Part shown: positions 1 to 6,976 of the stretch, piece by piece | Layout: every line of letters starts with the position of its first letter | Numbering within the stretch: the first letter of the stretch is position 1 | Source: Pseudomonadota bacterium | GTDB taxonomy: Bacteria; Pseudomonadota; Alphaproteobacteria; Micropepsales; Micropepsaceae | Reading direction: 5' to 3' | DNA length: 16,661 nt | NCBI GenBank assembly: GCA_021817355.1 | Contig: JAKAVI010000341.1 | Coordinates: 1 to 16,661 of the forward strand | Program-made: the position numbers and the translations under genes | The notes under the pieces: generated by a model | What the model was told of the DNA's origin: nothing | The model's input: only the letters and a program-made list of their open reading frames with translations | The model's database searches: none

Positions 1-1278
1 ATAATCGATGTGATTGTTGAGCGTGGGGAACATCGAATAGAAAAGCTGGGTGCCATCCCACCTGCGGGTCGAGTACATCGCGCCTGCGACCCATTTCAGT
101 GGTCCACGCGTATTGGACTCAAGGCGTAGTTCTTCAGACAATTGCTTACTGTGCAAGCCAAAGGTCGACTGGAAGAAGTTGAGTTCCGTGTTGTCGTAGT
201 CGTTATAGCTATAGTTCCAGTTACGGACATAGCCGGTGACGGAGACGATGTCGAAATCACGTGCGCGGTAGCGGGTATTCAGAGCGATAAAGGTGTCATC
301 CTCATAGTCGCCGCTCGGGAAATTGCGATAGACAACGAAGGGTTTGTTCGGCCCCAACGGATAAGGAAGGCCCGGGGTACGATAATCCCAACCGGGATAG
401 CCGAAGAAAGTGAGGACATCGGTCGGCACCGAACCGTTCTGGCCGCCAACCGACGGGCTGCGATCATGGGTATAGCTCGCCATAAGATCGAAGCTGAGCC
501 TAGGAATAGGCGTCCAGACAAGCGTGCCACGCACCGTTTTGATATTGTCGCCACCCAGACGCCTGGGCACTGGCGGCTGACCGGGCGGTGGTTGATAGGC
601 GTTTTTGTAGGGCCCATCCGAATACTGGCTCGAAAATGCAATGCGGGCGGCAAGAGTGCTGTCGATCGGCAGATTGACAGCCATGAAGTAATCCTGCCGG
701 CCATAGCTGCCATAGCGCGCCGAGCCCTCGATCCCAAAGACCTTCCCTGGCTTTTTGGTCGTGACGTTGATCACGCCAGCGATGGTGTTTTTGCCCCAGA
801 GCGTGCCTTGGGGGCCTTGCAGGATCTGAATGTTGGCAACATCCAGCATGTTGGACAGAGCGCCGACATTACTGGGTTCGAAAACGCCGTCCACTGAGAT
901 GGCAACAGCCGGATCCTGACCAAGATCAACCCCTTCGTAGCCAACGCCGCGCGAATAGATCACGGCGGCATTGCGATGGATCGCCCCCACGCCCTCGATC
1001 AGGAAGTCCGGCGCGACATGATCCAGATCGGCCAAATTGTGCACAAACATCTTGGAAATTTGCGCCGCGCTGACCGATGTCACTGTGACGGGCGTCGTCT
1101 GGATTGATTCGCGACGCATCTCCGCGGTGACCATGACGGTCTCGATCTGATGATTATTAGCCTTAGCGATTTGCGTCTTTGCGTTCGATTGGGTTCTCCC
1201 CGTCTGTGCCTGCGCTGTGCCCGAAAGGACCAATGCGCCCAAAATGGTACCGGTCAACCAAATTGATCTCGCTGTCAT
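1..1278 (-). CDS. TonB-dependent outer-membrane receptor (N-terminal part, runs off left edge)
   Basis: The minus-strand reading frame is open from an ATG at 1278 to the window edge (426 residues seen, C-terminal barrel missing). Residues 1-24 form a signal peptide ending TAQA. A TonB-box-like stretch (IETVMVTAEM, about 45-54) leads into a plug domain with family hallmarks: SIQTTPVTVTSVS, a RGVGYEG segment, VDGVF, the ILQGPQGTLWGKNTIAGVINV signature and the start of the barrel with alternating aromatic strands. There is no N-terminal STN signalling domain, so transcriptional signalling through an anti-sigma factor is not expected. The protein would sit in the outer membrane and import a siderophore or another bulky substrate using TonB energy. 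The substrate cannot be read from sequence; neighbouring catabolic-type genes and a divergent LysR regulator suggest a carbon compound as much as iron. An A/G-rich stretch (AGGGGGCG) precedes the start. No frameshift is seen. Confidence 0.95.
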   Translation of the reverse strand, partial: MTARSIWLTGTILGALVLSGTAQAQTGRTQSNAKTQIAKANNHQIETVMVTAEMRRESIQTTPVTVTSVSAAQISKMFVHNLADLDHVAPDFLIEGVGAIHRNAAVIYSRGVGYEGVDLGQDPAVAISVDGVFEPSNVGALSNMLDVANIQILQGPQGTLWGKNTIAGVINVTTKKPGKVFGIEGSARYGSYGRQDYFMAVNLPIDSTLAARIAFSSQYSDGPYKNAYQPPPGQPPVPRRLGGDNIKTVRGTLVWTPIPRLSFDLMASYTHDRSPSVGGQNGSVPTDVLTFFGYPGWDYRTPGLPYPLGPNKPFVVYRNFPSGDYEDDTFIALNTRYRARDFDIVSVTGYVRNWNYSYNDYDNTELNFFQSTFGLHSKQLSEELRLESNTRGPLKWVAGAMYSTRRWDGTQLFYSMFPTLNNHIDY

Positions 1279-1482
1279 TGCAGCTACGCCCCCTGTAAAT
1301 TACTCCCTCACGCCGCACGTTTGGCGTCACGGCGTGGTCGCGCCGACATTCCAACGCACTTAATAAAATGCTATGGTTCCTCACGTTCTGAGCGCAAACG
1401 AAAAAAGTTTGAAAGCTAAGGAAATTCCGTTGGTGTCGTTGTTGCAATGCAGCAAATGCGGATTTGAGCCAGGAGGTCGTGC
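1279..1482. promoter_or_regulatory. Divergent control region between TonB receptor and lysR gene
   Basis: This 204-bp gap separates two divergent genes, the usual layout for a LysR regulator and its target. It holds a GGAA-A-TTCC palindrome at 1420-1428 and an interrupted repeat TTGC-N6-GCAA at 1442-1455, both candidate LysR-type binding sites near the lysR start. On the minus strand TTGCGC followed 16 bp later by CATAGC is a weak promoter candidate for the receptor. These assignments are inference from layout and symmetry only. Confidence 0.35.
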
Positions 1483-2421
1483 ATGCGCCGCCTGCCACCG
1501 CTAACCGCACTGCGTGCCTTCGTGGCCTTTGGGCACGAAGGCAACATCCGTAAGGCATCCGAACAACTCAACGTGACGCCGGCCGCCGTTCATCACCAAA
1601 TCCGGCAACTGGAAAAACATTTGGGCGTCGAGCTCGTTCTGGCTACCGGAGGCGGGGCCGTTCTGACCAAGGCGGGGCGCGAATTCCACCATCATGTCGC
1701 TGAGGCTTTCGACAGGATATTTGCCGCCGTCCGCCTGGTGGAGGGCCAGACGCCAGAGAAAATCATCCGCGTCCACAGCCTGCCGAGCTTCGCCAGCTGC
1801 TGGCTCGTTCCTCGTCTAACCGACTTTTACGCCCACAACCCGGGGATTGAGGTCGAGGTCAACACGGTCGGCGACCTCGGTTTTCCGACAGGTCTTATCC
1901 GCAGCACCGCCGACGTCGCGATCCGCGTGGGCGCCGATGATCACGCCTGGCCAGGCCTGGTCGCCGAAAAACTTGCCCATGAAGACATGTTCCCGGCCTG
2001 CGCACCTCATCTTTTGACCGGTCCCAACGCCCTGCGCACACCAGCGGACCTCGCCCATCACACACTGCTTATCGTATCACGGCGCCCGGAAGGCTGGCCC
2101 GAATGGCTCTCGGCAGCCAATGCCGCCGGCGCCCATATCGGCAATATTGATCCTGATCGTGGCCTCAAGTTTGATACGATTCAGCTCGCCACCACTGCGG
2201 CCGTCGAAGGCATTGGCGTCGTGATAGGGCGCACGCCACTCGTCAATCATTATCTCGAAACCGGCCTTCTGGTGGAGCCGTTCAATCTCCGAGTAACAAG
2301 CAAAAACGCGTATTGGCTTGTCTACCAGAAAGACGCCATCGCCTCAGAACCGATTCGGCTATTTTGTTATTGGCTGTTCCGAGCCTTGAGGCAGGAAGCC
2401 CTGCCCCAAGAGGTTGGCTGA
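1483..2421 (+). CDS. LysR-family transcriptional regulator, GcvA-like subgroup
   Basis: This 312-residue protein has the standard LysR length. Residues 1-65 form the winged helix-turn-helix: LPPLTALRAFVAFGHEGNIRKAS, then LNVTPAAVHHQIRQLEKHLG, followed by the linker helix. The P-P-L-x-A-L-R-A-F start and 'VTPAAVHHQI' recognition helix are typical of the GcvA-like branch. Residues about 90-300 form the periplasmic-binding-protein-like effector domain (VHSLPSFASCWLVPRL, then ADVAIRVG, then AVEGIGVVIGR). A good Shine-Dalgarno (AGGAGG, 1471-1476) supports the start at 1483. It is divergent from the TonB receptor and followed tail-to-tail by the VOC gene, so it is probably the local regulator of the receptor and perhaps of the enzyme genes. 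The effector is unknown. Confidence 0.93.
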   Translation: MRRLPPLTALRAFVAFGHEGNIRKASEQLNVTPAAVHHQIRQLEKHLGVELVLATGGGAVLTKAGREFHHHVAEAFDRIFAAVRLVEGQTPEKIIRVHSLPSFASCWLVPRLTDFYAHNPGIEVEVNTVGDLGFPTGLIRSTADVAIRVGADDHAWPGLVAEKLAHEDMFPACAPHLLTGPNALRTPADLAHHTLLIVSRRPEGWPEWLSAANAAGAHIGNIDPDRGLKFDTIQLATTAAVEGIGVVIGRTPLVNHYLETGLLVEPFNLRVTSKNAYWLVYQKDAIASEPIRLFCYWLFRALRQEALPQEVG

Positions 2422-2447
2422 TCAGAGCATTTGCAATAGGCCCGGCT

Positions 2448-3032
2448 TTATTCAGCCGGTTCCAATTCCACAGCACGCTTCCTGCCGTTTGCGTCAACGG
2501 GCTCATGGCGGACGTCGATCTTCGGGTCAAGTGCCCGCGTCCAGCATGCAAATTCCAGGCAGATACCATCCGGATCGAAGAAGTAGAATGAGCGCACGAA
2601 GGTTGAGGGAGAGACTATCTCGCTGACCTGGCTCTCCGACTCATCATGGTTCATGATCCGGCTGACACGCACGCCGCGCGCCTGTAGTTTCTGATAATAT
2701 TCATCAAATCGCTCTGCCGGAACATTGAAGGCAACGTGGTTCATCGAGCCATGGCCGGACGCAATATTTCCCTCCCCAGGCAAACATGCTGCCGCCGATA
2801 CCCCTGGGGCAGCTTTTGCTGCGTTCGGAAACCAGAAAAAGGCCAGCGCATCGCCATTGCCGATATCAAAGAAGAAGTGCTGCCCCAGGCCACGCGGCAG
2901 ATCGAGCGTCTTGATCAGCGGCATGCCAAGGACGTTGCTGTAGAATTCCACCGTGCGTGCCATGTCCTTACAGACCAGCGCCAGATGATTAATCCCCTGG
3001 AATTCAAATATCTTGTTTTCCGCCATCGGCAT
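2448..3032 (-). CDS. VOC-family protein (glyoxalase / type I extradiol dioxygenase fold)
   Basis: This 194-residue protein contains the paired beta-alpha-beta-beta-beta modules of the vicinal oxygen chelate superfamily. The first module starts at about residue 14 (INHLALVCKDMARTVEFYSNVLGM) and the second near 96 (MNHVAFNVPAERFDEYYQKLQ). Candidate metal ligands are the His in NHLAL, the His in MNHVAF and the Glu in ICLEFACW, placed as in metal-dependent members. It could act as a lyase, isomerase, dioxygenase or resistance protein, and the exact chemistry is not readable. The start at 3032 is backed by AGGGAGG six bases upstream; an in-frame ATG two codons later is a weaker alternative. It is divergent from the CMD-fold gene across a 118-bp gap, so the two are probably co-regulated. 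Confidence 0.9.
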   Translation of the reverse strand: MPMAENKIFEFQGINHLALVCKDMARTVEFYSNVLGMPLIKTLDLPRGLGQHFFFDIGNGDALAFFWFPNAAKAAPGVSAAACLPGEGNIASGHGSMNHVAFNVPAERFDEYYQKLQARGVRVSRIMNHDESESQVSEIVSPSTFVRSFYFFDPDGICLEFACWTRALDPKIDVRHEPVDANGRKRAVELEPAE

Positions 3033-3083
3033 GGATGTCCTCCCTTAGTTCTCGTGGCGACACCCTAGCACTTTCCGCCCGGT

Positions 3084-3111
3084 TTGTACTAGATAGGACC
3101 CTAAGTAATTT
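3084..3111 (+). promoter_or_regulatory. Candidate promoter for the CMD-fold / FMN reductase operon
   Basis: TTGTAC (3084-3089) and TAATTT (3106-3111) are separated by 16 bp and lie about 40 bp before the Shine-Dalgarno of the downstream gene. The match to sigma-70 is moderate. The same 118-bp interval must also contain the promoter of the divergent VOC gene, which was not located. Confidence 0.3.
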
Positions 3112-3150
3112 TCCGCACCATGCCGCAGTGCCGAAAGGGAGGACACAACA

Positions 3151-3810
3151 ATGCCAAGATTACGTCAGGTTGGACTTCAAAATGCCGCTCCGAGCATCAA
3201 GAAGCAGTACGAAAAGCTGTTCGGCAGTCGAGATCCGGTCAAAGAGCCTGGCACGGCAACCGGTACGCCGGGCAATTGGTGGACGGTCTTTGCCCTGGTG
3301 CCTGCGGTGTTCGATCATGCGGTCGCCCAATTCGGCATGTTTGGCATGTTCAGTGACACCTGCGTCAGCAAGCTCGATCCACGCTTGCGCGAGCTTGCCC
3401 TACTGCGCGTTGGCTACACAGTAGGAAGTCAGTTTGTTTTCTCGCAGCACTGCAAGGCCGCGCGTCGCCAGGGCGTTGCAGAAGACAAAATCGCATCTAT
3501 TCCCAACTGGAATGTCGCCGAGGTCTATTCGCCCCTGGAGCGAGCCACGCTGGCTTTCACCGATGCACTCATCCTTGAGCGTGGGCGGGTCAGCGATGCC
3601 ACATTCGAGGCTCTGCATAGGCTGATGTCTGACGAAGACATTCTCGAGCTAAGCTATCATGCCATGTGCTACAATACGCACGCCGTGATGTGCAAAGCAC
3701 TTCGGCTCGAATTTGATGATGTGCCTGAGCGCATCCGTGAAGTCCCCGTACCGCAGGGCGGCGGTCTTGCCGCTGACTGGGCCGGTACTGCATGGCTCAA
3801 AGACGCATGA
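3151..3810 (+). CDS. Carboxymuconolactone decarboxylase-fold protein (CMD/AhpD superfamily), copy 1
   Basis: This 219-residue, all-helical protein has a CMD core at about residues 45-130. The family signature is LRELALLRVGYTVGSQFVFSQHCK: Glu81 and His100 match the conserved acid and histidine, but the CxxC that AhpD peroxidases place before this histidine is absent (SQFVFSQH), so AhpD-type thiol peroxidase activity is unlikely. The region EPGTATGTPGNWWTVFALVP is shared almost unchanged with the second copy at 14865-15518. Members of this branch appear among aromatic and xenobiotic catabolic genes, mostly without assigned activity. GGGAGG (3138-3143) supports the start at 3151. The stop overlaps the FMN reductase start, indicating a two-gene operon. 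Confidence 0.9.
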   Translation: MPRLRQVGLQNAAPSIKKQYEKLFGSRDPVKEPGTATGTPGNWWTVFALVPAVFDHAVAQFGMFGMFSDTCVSKLDPRLRELALLRVGYTVGSQFVFSQHCKAARRQGVAEDKIASIPNWNVAEVYSPLERATLAFTDALILERGRVSDATFEALHRLMSDEDILELSYHAMCYNTHAVMCKALRLEFDDVPERIREVPVPQGGGLAADWAGTAWLKDA

Positions 3811-4400
3811 GCCTCACTCTCGTCGCCTTTTCCGGCTCGTTGCGGCGTGACTCCTATAATCGCCTCCTGGTCGAGCACGCCGCCTCCGGCGCCGAGCATG
3901 CGGGCGCCAAGGTCTGCCGCGTCGCCCTCAGGGATTTCGAACTTCCAATCTATGATGCGGATAGCGAACGCGAAGTTGGCATGCCGCAAGGGGCCCGCGC
4001 GCTCAAGGAAATATGCACCCAGGCCGCAGGCTACCTCATCGCTGCTCCTGAATATAACGGATCACTGTCAGCCGCGCTCAAAAATGCGCTCGACTGGCTT
4101 TCTCGACCGCTGCCCGGTTCTGACGAAACTGCGCTTTCACTCACGGCTTTTCGTAACAAGGCAGCTGGCATTCTTTCGGCGTCGCCCGGCGCATGGGGCG
4201 GCGTTCGCGGGCTCGCCCATGTTCGCCAGATTCTAAGCGGCATGGGTGTTCTTGTAGTCGCCGAACAATTGGCTGTTCCGCGCGCCAGTGAAGCGTTCGA
4301 CGCCGAAGGGCACCTCGTAGACCCCGCCCAACGAACGCTTGCCAAAGCCATTGGTGCCCGCACGGTTATGGTCGCAAATGCGCTTCAGAACTCGCCCTGA
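3807..4400 (+). CDS. NAD(P)H-dependent FMN reductase (flavodoxin-fold, SsuE/ChrR-like)
   Basis: The protein has the flavodoxin-like fold of the NADPH-dependent FMN reductase family. It shows the phosphate-binding loop SGSLRRDSYNRLL (residues about 9-21), PEYNGSLSAALKNALDWLSR (81-100), typical of flavin and substrate contacts, and a glycine-rich SPGAWGGVRG segment. Such enzymes reduce FMN, quinones, azo dyes or chromate with NAD(P)H, often supplying reduced flavin to a monooxygenase; none is visible nearby. I prefer the ATG at 3807, which overlaps the previous stop as ATGA and implies translational coupling, giving 197 residues. An ATG at 3792 would add five residues. Neither has a strong Shine-Dalgarno. 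It is clearly co-transcribed with the CMD-fold gene. Confidence 0.92.
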   Translation: MSLTLVAFSGSLRRDSYNRLLVEHAASGAEHAGAKVCRVALRDFELPIYDADSEREVGMPQGARALKEICTQAAGYLIAAPEYNGSLSAALKNALDWLSRPLPGSDETALSLTAFRNKAAGILSASPGAWGGVRGLAHVRQILSGMGVLVVAEQLAVPRASEAFDAEGHLVDPAQRTLAKAIGARTVMVANALQNSP

Positions 4401-4447
4401 AAACGATATAGACCGCCTTGCGCATGTGGGTTGATAGAGCATTGCAT

Positions 4448-4485
4448 CCCAAGGCCGAACGAAGAGAAGTGAGGCAAGGCTTGGG
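4448..4485. other. Hairpin downstream of the FMN reductase gene
   Basis: CCCAAGGCC (4448-4456) pairs with GGCTTGGG (4478-4485) with one bulged G and a 21-nt loop. There is no T-run, so it is not a classic intrinsic terminator, though it could stabilise the 3' end of the upstream message. Confidence 0.3.
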
Positions 4486-4507
4486 GTGATGGGGCGACAC
4501 GCGGCTT

Positions 4508-4569
4508 AGTGTTGCACGGAAACACTTTATCCATCCCTGGTTGCAGATAGTTAGAAAACTAATTATTAG
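4508..4569 (+). promoter_or_regulatory. Promoter of the SnoaL-like gene with two inverted repeats
   Basis: TTGCAG (4541-4546) and TATTAG (4564-4569) are spaced by exactly 17 bp, a fair sigma-70 promoter 40 bp before the gene. Just upstream lies AGTGTT-N7-AACACT (4508-4526), a clean inverted repeat. Between the two boxes sits a second imperfect one, TAGTTAG-AAAA-CTAATTA (4548-4565). A repressor on the inner repeat would block RNA polymerase; the outer one suits an activator or second operator. The binding protein is unknown. Confidence 0.45.
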
Positions 4570-4608
4570 CGTAAGTCCAAGTCATCACGATAAATCGGAG
4601 GAACCCCC

Positions 4609-4986
4609 ATGACAGATACGATACGCACCCTGGCGAAGAATTTCTTTGATGCAGTCGAGAAAGGCGACGTTGCGGCATTAGAACGTTTCTACGCGCCCAA
4701 CGCCAGGATCTGGCACAACACCGACGGCATTGAACAATCCCCGAAGGATAACGTCGAGACCCTCAAGGGCTTTGTGCAGCGCATTCCCAAGCGTAAATAT
4801 GACGAACGTCGCCTCCAGGTCTTTCCGGGAGGATTTGTGCATCAACACAAATTAAAGGGTGTGCGAGCGAAGGACGGTCAAAAAGTAGAACTCGACGCCT
4901 GCATCGTATGTCTGGTTGATGATGGTCGAATCACTCGGCTTGACGAATATTTTGACTCTGCCGCTGTCGCAAAGTTCCGAGCCTAA
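4609..4986 (+). CDS. SnoaL-like / NTF2-fold small protein (ketosteroid-isomerase superfamily)
   Basis: This 125-residue protein has the NTF2-like alpha+beta cone fold. An N-terminal helix (TLAKNFFDAVEKGDVAALERFYAPNARIWHNTDG) is followed by beta strands and the closing segment VDDGRITRLDEYFDSAAVAKF, the usual SnoaL-family ending. The length is normal. These proteins act as isomerases, cyclases, hydratases or ligand-binding domains, and the active residues cannot be assigned here. GGAGG nine bases before the ATG supports the start. It has its own promoter region and is followed by the accessory island, so it is the last gene of the left catabolic-type block. Confidence 0.88.
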   Translation: MTDTIRTLAKNFFDAVEKGDVAALERFYAPNARIWHNTDGIEQSPKDNVETLKGFVQRIPKRKYDERRLQVFPGGFVHQHKLKGVRAKDGQKVELDACIVCLVDDGRITRLDEYFDSAAVAKFRA

Positions 4987-5053
4987 TATTCGAGGGACCG
5001 TGACACCAATCCCCGCTGATACAACCAGGCGACCGAAACCCGTGTCCCCTCCC

Positions 5054-5121
5054 GCTGTCCCGGATTTGACAAAACTGGCGTCCGCGATTTAGCGAAACTG
5101 CTGTCCCACTTTTGTGAAATG
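5054..5121. repeat. Three tandem ~23-bp imperfect repeats
   Basis: Three adjacent units share the pattern G-C-T-G-T-C-C, a short spacer, then ATTTG or TTTTG, two bases, and AAACTG or AAATG: units begin at about 5054, 5078 and 5100. The first and third share GCTGTCCC-N3-TTTG-N2-AAA; the middle one is more diverged. Arrays of this period are found at ends of DDE transposons with several transposase sites and in operator arrays. They lie where the conserved catabolic block gives way to the accessory island, which favours a relic element end, but no transposase gene is present. Confidence 0.5.
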
Positions 5122-5227
5122 CACAAACCGACAAAGGCGAGCTATCGCGCACCATGCCCTCAAGATTGCGTCAATTATTTACCCAATAATAGCTAGGCAA
5201 TATCCTTTGTTTTGATGCATAAACTGT

Positions 5228-5426
5228 TGCGGACGGCCAGGCACTTGACTGGGACAATCTCGGTCAGCCTGTCGGCGTCACGTAGGTCATCAATCGCGAA
5301 AAGATCATCGCCGATTGTATCAGCGATTTCGCCGGTCTCGCTGCACTCACGCCCGACGAACAAGGCGCTGGCGAACGATCCCTGTCAGCGGGAACATACC
5401 TTGTGGGAGAAATTCCAGGAAGCTTC
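5228..5426 (+). pseudogene. Truncated, frameshifted relic of an abiEii-type toxin gene (3' end only)
   Basis: This stretch is colinear with the 3' end of the intact abiEii gene in the same window, at a constant offset of 3895 bases: 5230-5317 matches 9125-9212 with exact shared runs such as ATCATCGCCGATTG (5304-5317 and 9199-9212). In the relic, a codon that is CAG in the intact gene (9178) is TAG (5283), and one extra base near 5361-5366 shifts the frame. With both corrected it reads ADGQALDWDNLGQ, then INREKIIADCISDF, then ALANDPCQRE. Everything upstream of the C-terminal ~65 residues is gone, so it cannot encode a toxin. It abuts the 3' end of the Fic-like gene tail to tail. Its divergence from the intact gene suggests a different AbiE lineage and an old event. 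Confidence 0.88.
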
Positions 5427-6824
5427 TCACCGCCTCCATACCTGCCGCCATGACGTGAACTCGGACGGCCTGATCTGGTAGCGCGCAAAATTTCCTTCGT
5501 GCAGGCCGAGCAACTCGTCCTCGGCCGTGTCGCGGAAGCGCTCGCGGTCTTTGGGATCGATATGCGCCTGCGTCCAGTCCTTCACGTGGGCGATGGCTTG
5601 TTTTTTATCCATGCGTCCCCGGACAACCGCAGCGATGACCTCGCGTAGCTCCTGCCGGTGGCGCAGCCGGAAGGGGTCCGGTTCGCCGAGAGATTGCCTG
5701 ACCGCCGCATAGCGGTCTGCCGAGCGCTCATAGGCCCAGATAAAAACGTCCCTCAGCAATTCTACCCTGTTGAGTTCATACACCCCCAGCACCGCTTCGG
5801 TATAAGCGCCGCGCGGCACGCTCTCGAACGAGAGCGGCGAGAGATTGCCTTTGATCAGCGGGATGTTCGCGGACAGGCGCGACACCCGCTTATTGACATC
5901 ATCGAACGGCTGCAAATACGGGATCTGCACCATGACGAAGAGGGCCTGCTCGAATGGATCGGTGATGGCCAAGGCCGTTGCGAGAATCTGGTCGAAGCAT
6001 TCTTCGATCAGAAGCGGTACTTCGAGCGGGTGAATGACGGAGCGCTCGATGCCGACCCCGATATGGCGCAGCCTGCCCAACGCCTCCGGGTCCGCGAGCA
6101 GGTTGTTCGCCAGCAATGCGTGAAGATTGAAGATCGTGTAGCGGTTAAAGTCGATCTCATCCGCCGCACCGATCAGAAACTCGATCGCATCCTTGTGGTT
6201 GAGGATCATCTGCGCTTCAAGGCGCTGCTTGCCTTCCGCCTCCTCGTCAAGGTCGATGAGACGCTTGGTGTCAAGCAGCGAATAGGTGTTGCCCTCAAGG
6301 CGGCTTGAGTTCCACGACAGGTCTATCAACAGCCTGTTCAGTATCTGCTTCGCATGGGCGCCGGCCGGCTGCGCCACGATCTTCGGCGTACCGACTTCGC
6401 GCAGATGCCCCCGCTCTGCCGCGGTGAGATAGAAGGTTTCGTTCGGGCGATAGGAAGCGAGGAAGGCTCGGTTGTAGCCGGCCGGTTTGCGCGCCTCCGG
6501 CGGCTTGCGGACATAGGCCTGGATTTCACGGCCGGCAGCAGAGAGCGGCAAGAGTGCCTCGCCCTCGGCCCGCGCTTCCGCCCTGCCCGCGGCCACGCCC
6601 GCCGCTTCCCCTGCATCCGGCACCCGGTAACGCGCCCAGCGCCCTTCGCCGGCCATGACGAGGCGCCTGTCATCCACCATTGATTTGAGGCGGTATTGCA
6701 GGGTTCGGCGCGGCGGCGCGGATTCCAGCGCATCAGCGATCTGCTGTGCCGTCACCCCTTCGGGGCGGGCGCGCACGGCGTCCTCGATCGCCTGCAAATC
6801 CTCTTCCTGAATGCGCCTTGCCAT
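5427..6824 (-). CDS. Winged-helix / Fic-fold protein with degenerate Fic motif
   Basis: This 465-residue protein begins with a winged-helix DNA-binding region (about 1-70: GVTAQQIADALESAPPRRTLQYRLKSMV, then a basic wing RLVMAGEGRWARYRVPD). An Ala/Arg-rich linker leads into a Fic domain (about 160-370). SSRLEG at 173-178 fits the (S/T)xxxE(G/N) inhibitory helix. The core motif is QPFDDVNKR (305-313) instead of HPFxDGNGR: the catalytic His is Gln and both loop glycines are replaced, so canonical AMP transfer is doubtful, although Asn311 and Arg313 are kept. Fic-fold proteins of this kind are often annotated as regulators. GAGG five bases before the ATG supports the start. A dense repeat array lies just upstream, fitting autoregulation. 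The 3' end abuts the abiEii relic. Confidence 0.88.
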   Translation of the reverse strand: MARRIQEEDLQAIEDAVRARPEGVTAQQIADALESAPPRRTLQYRLKSMVDDRRLVMAGEGRWARYRVPDAGEAAGVAAGRAEARAEGEALLPLSAAGREIQAYVRKPPEARKPAGYNRAFLASYRPNETFYLTAAERGHLREVGTPKIVAQPAGAHAKQILNRLLIDLSWNSSRLEGNTYSLLDTKRLIDLDEEAEGKQRLEAQMILNHKDAIEFLIGAADEIDFNRYTIFNLHALLANNLLADPEALGRLRHIGVGIERSVIHPLEVPLLIEECFDQILATALAITDPFEQALFVMVQIPYLQPFDDVNKRVSRLSANIPLIKGNLSPLSFESVPRGAYTEAVLGVYELNRVELLRDVFIWAYERSADRYAAVRQSLGEPDPFRLRHRQELREVIAAVVRGRMDKKQAIAHVKDWTQAHIDPKDRERFRDTAEDELLGLHEGNFARYQIRPSEFTSWRQVWRR

Positions 6825-6836
6825 GATGCCTCTTTT

Positions 6837-6972
6837 ATTGCGTGAATAAACTTATACACGCAATTTAGCATGCGTATACGCAACTTTAAAGTCGTATGCG
6901 CAATACATAACTGCGCGTATCCCCTATTCTGCGCGTATATGCGTTATCTTGCGCATAGGATTATATTGCGCA
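6837..6972. promoter_or_regulatory. Operator-like repeat array upstream of the Fic-like gene
   Basis: The 150 bp before the gene contain many related elements. There is an inverted repeat ATTGCGTG-N12-CACGCAAT (6837-6864) and a perfect palindrome TGCGTATACGCA (6871-6882). Four direct copies of a unit like TTATCTTGCGCA start at 6906, 6924, 6944 and 6961, about 17-20 bp apart, so they face nearly the same side of the helix. The shared half-site is roughly TTGCG(T/C). A promoter for the minus-strand gene must lie in or beside this array. The best candidate binder is the gene's own N-terminal winged helix (inference). Confidence 0.6.
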
Positions 6973-6976
6973 CAGC

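Noticed and set aside
142..897. A 251-codon plus-strand frame inside the TonB receptor region
   Set aside because: The minus-strand receptor frame is continuous through here with plug and barrel signatures; this is its shadow.
5054..5121. CRISPR array
   Set aside because: The three units are contiguous and diverged, with no unique spacers and no cas genes in the window.
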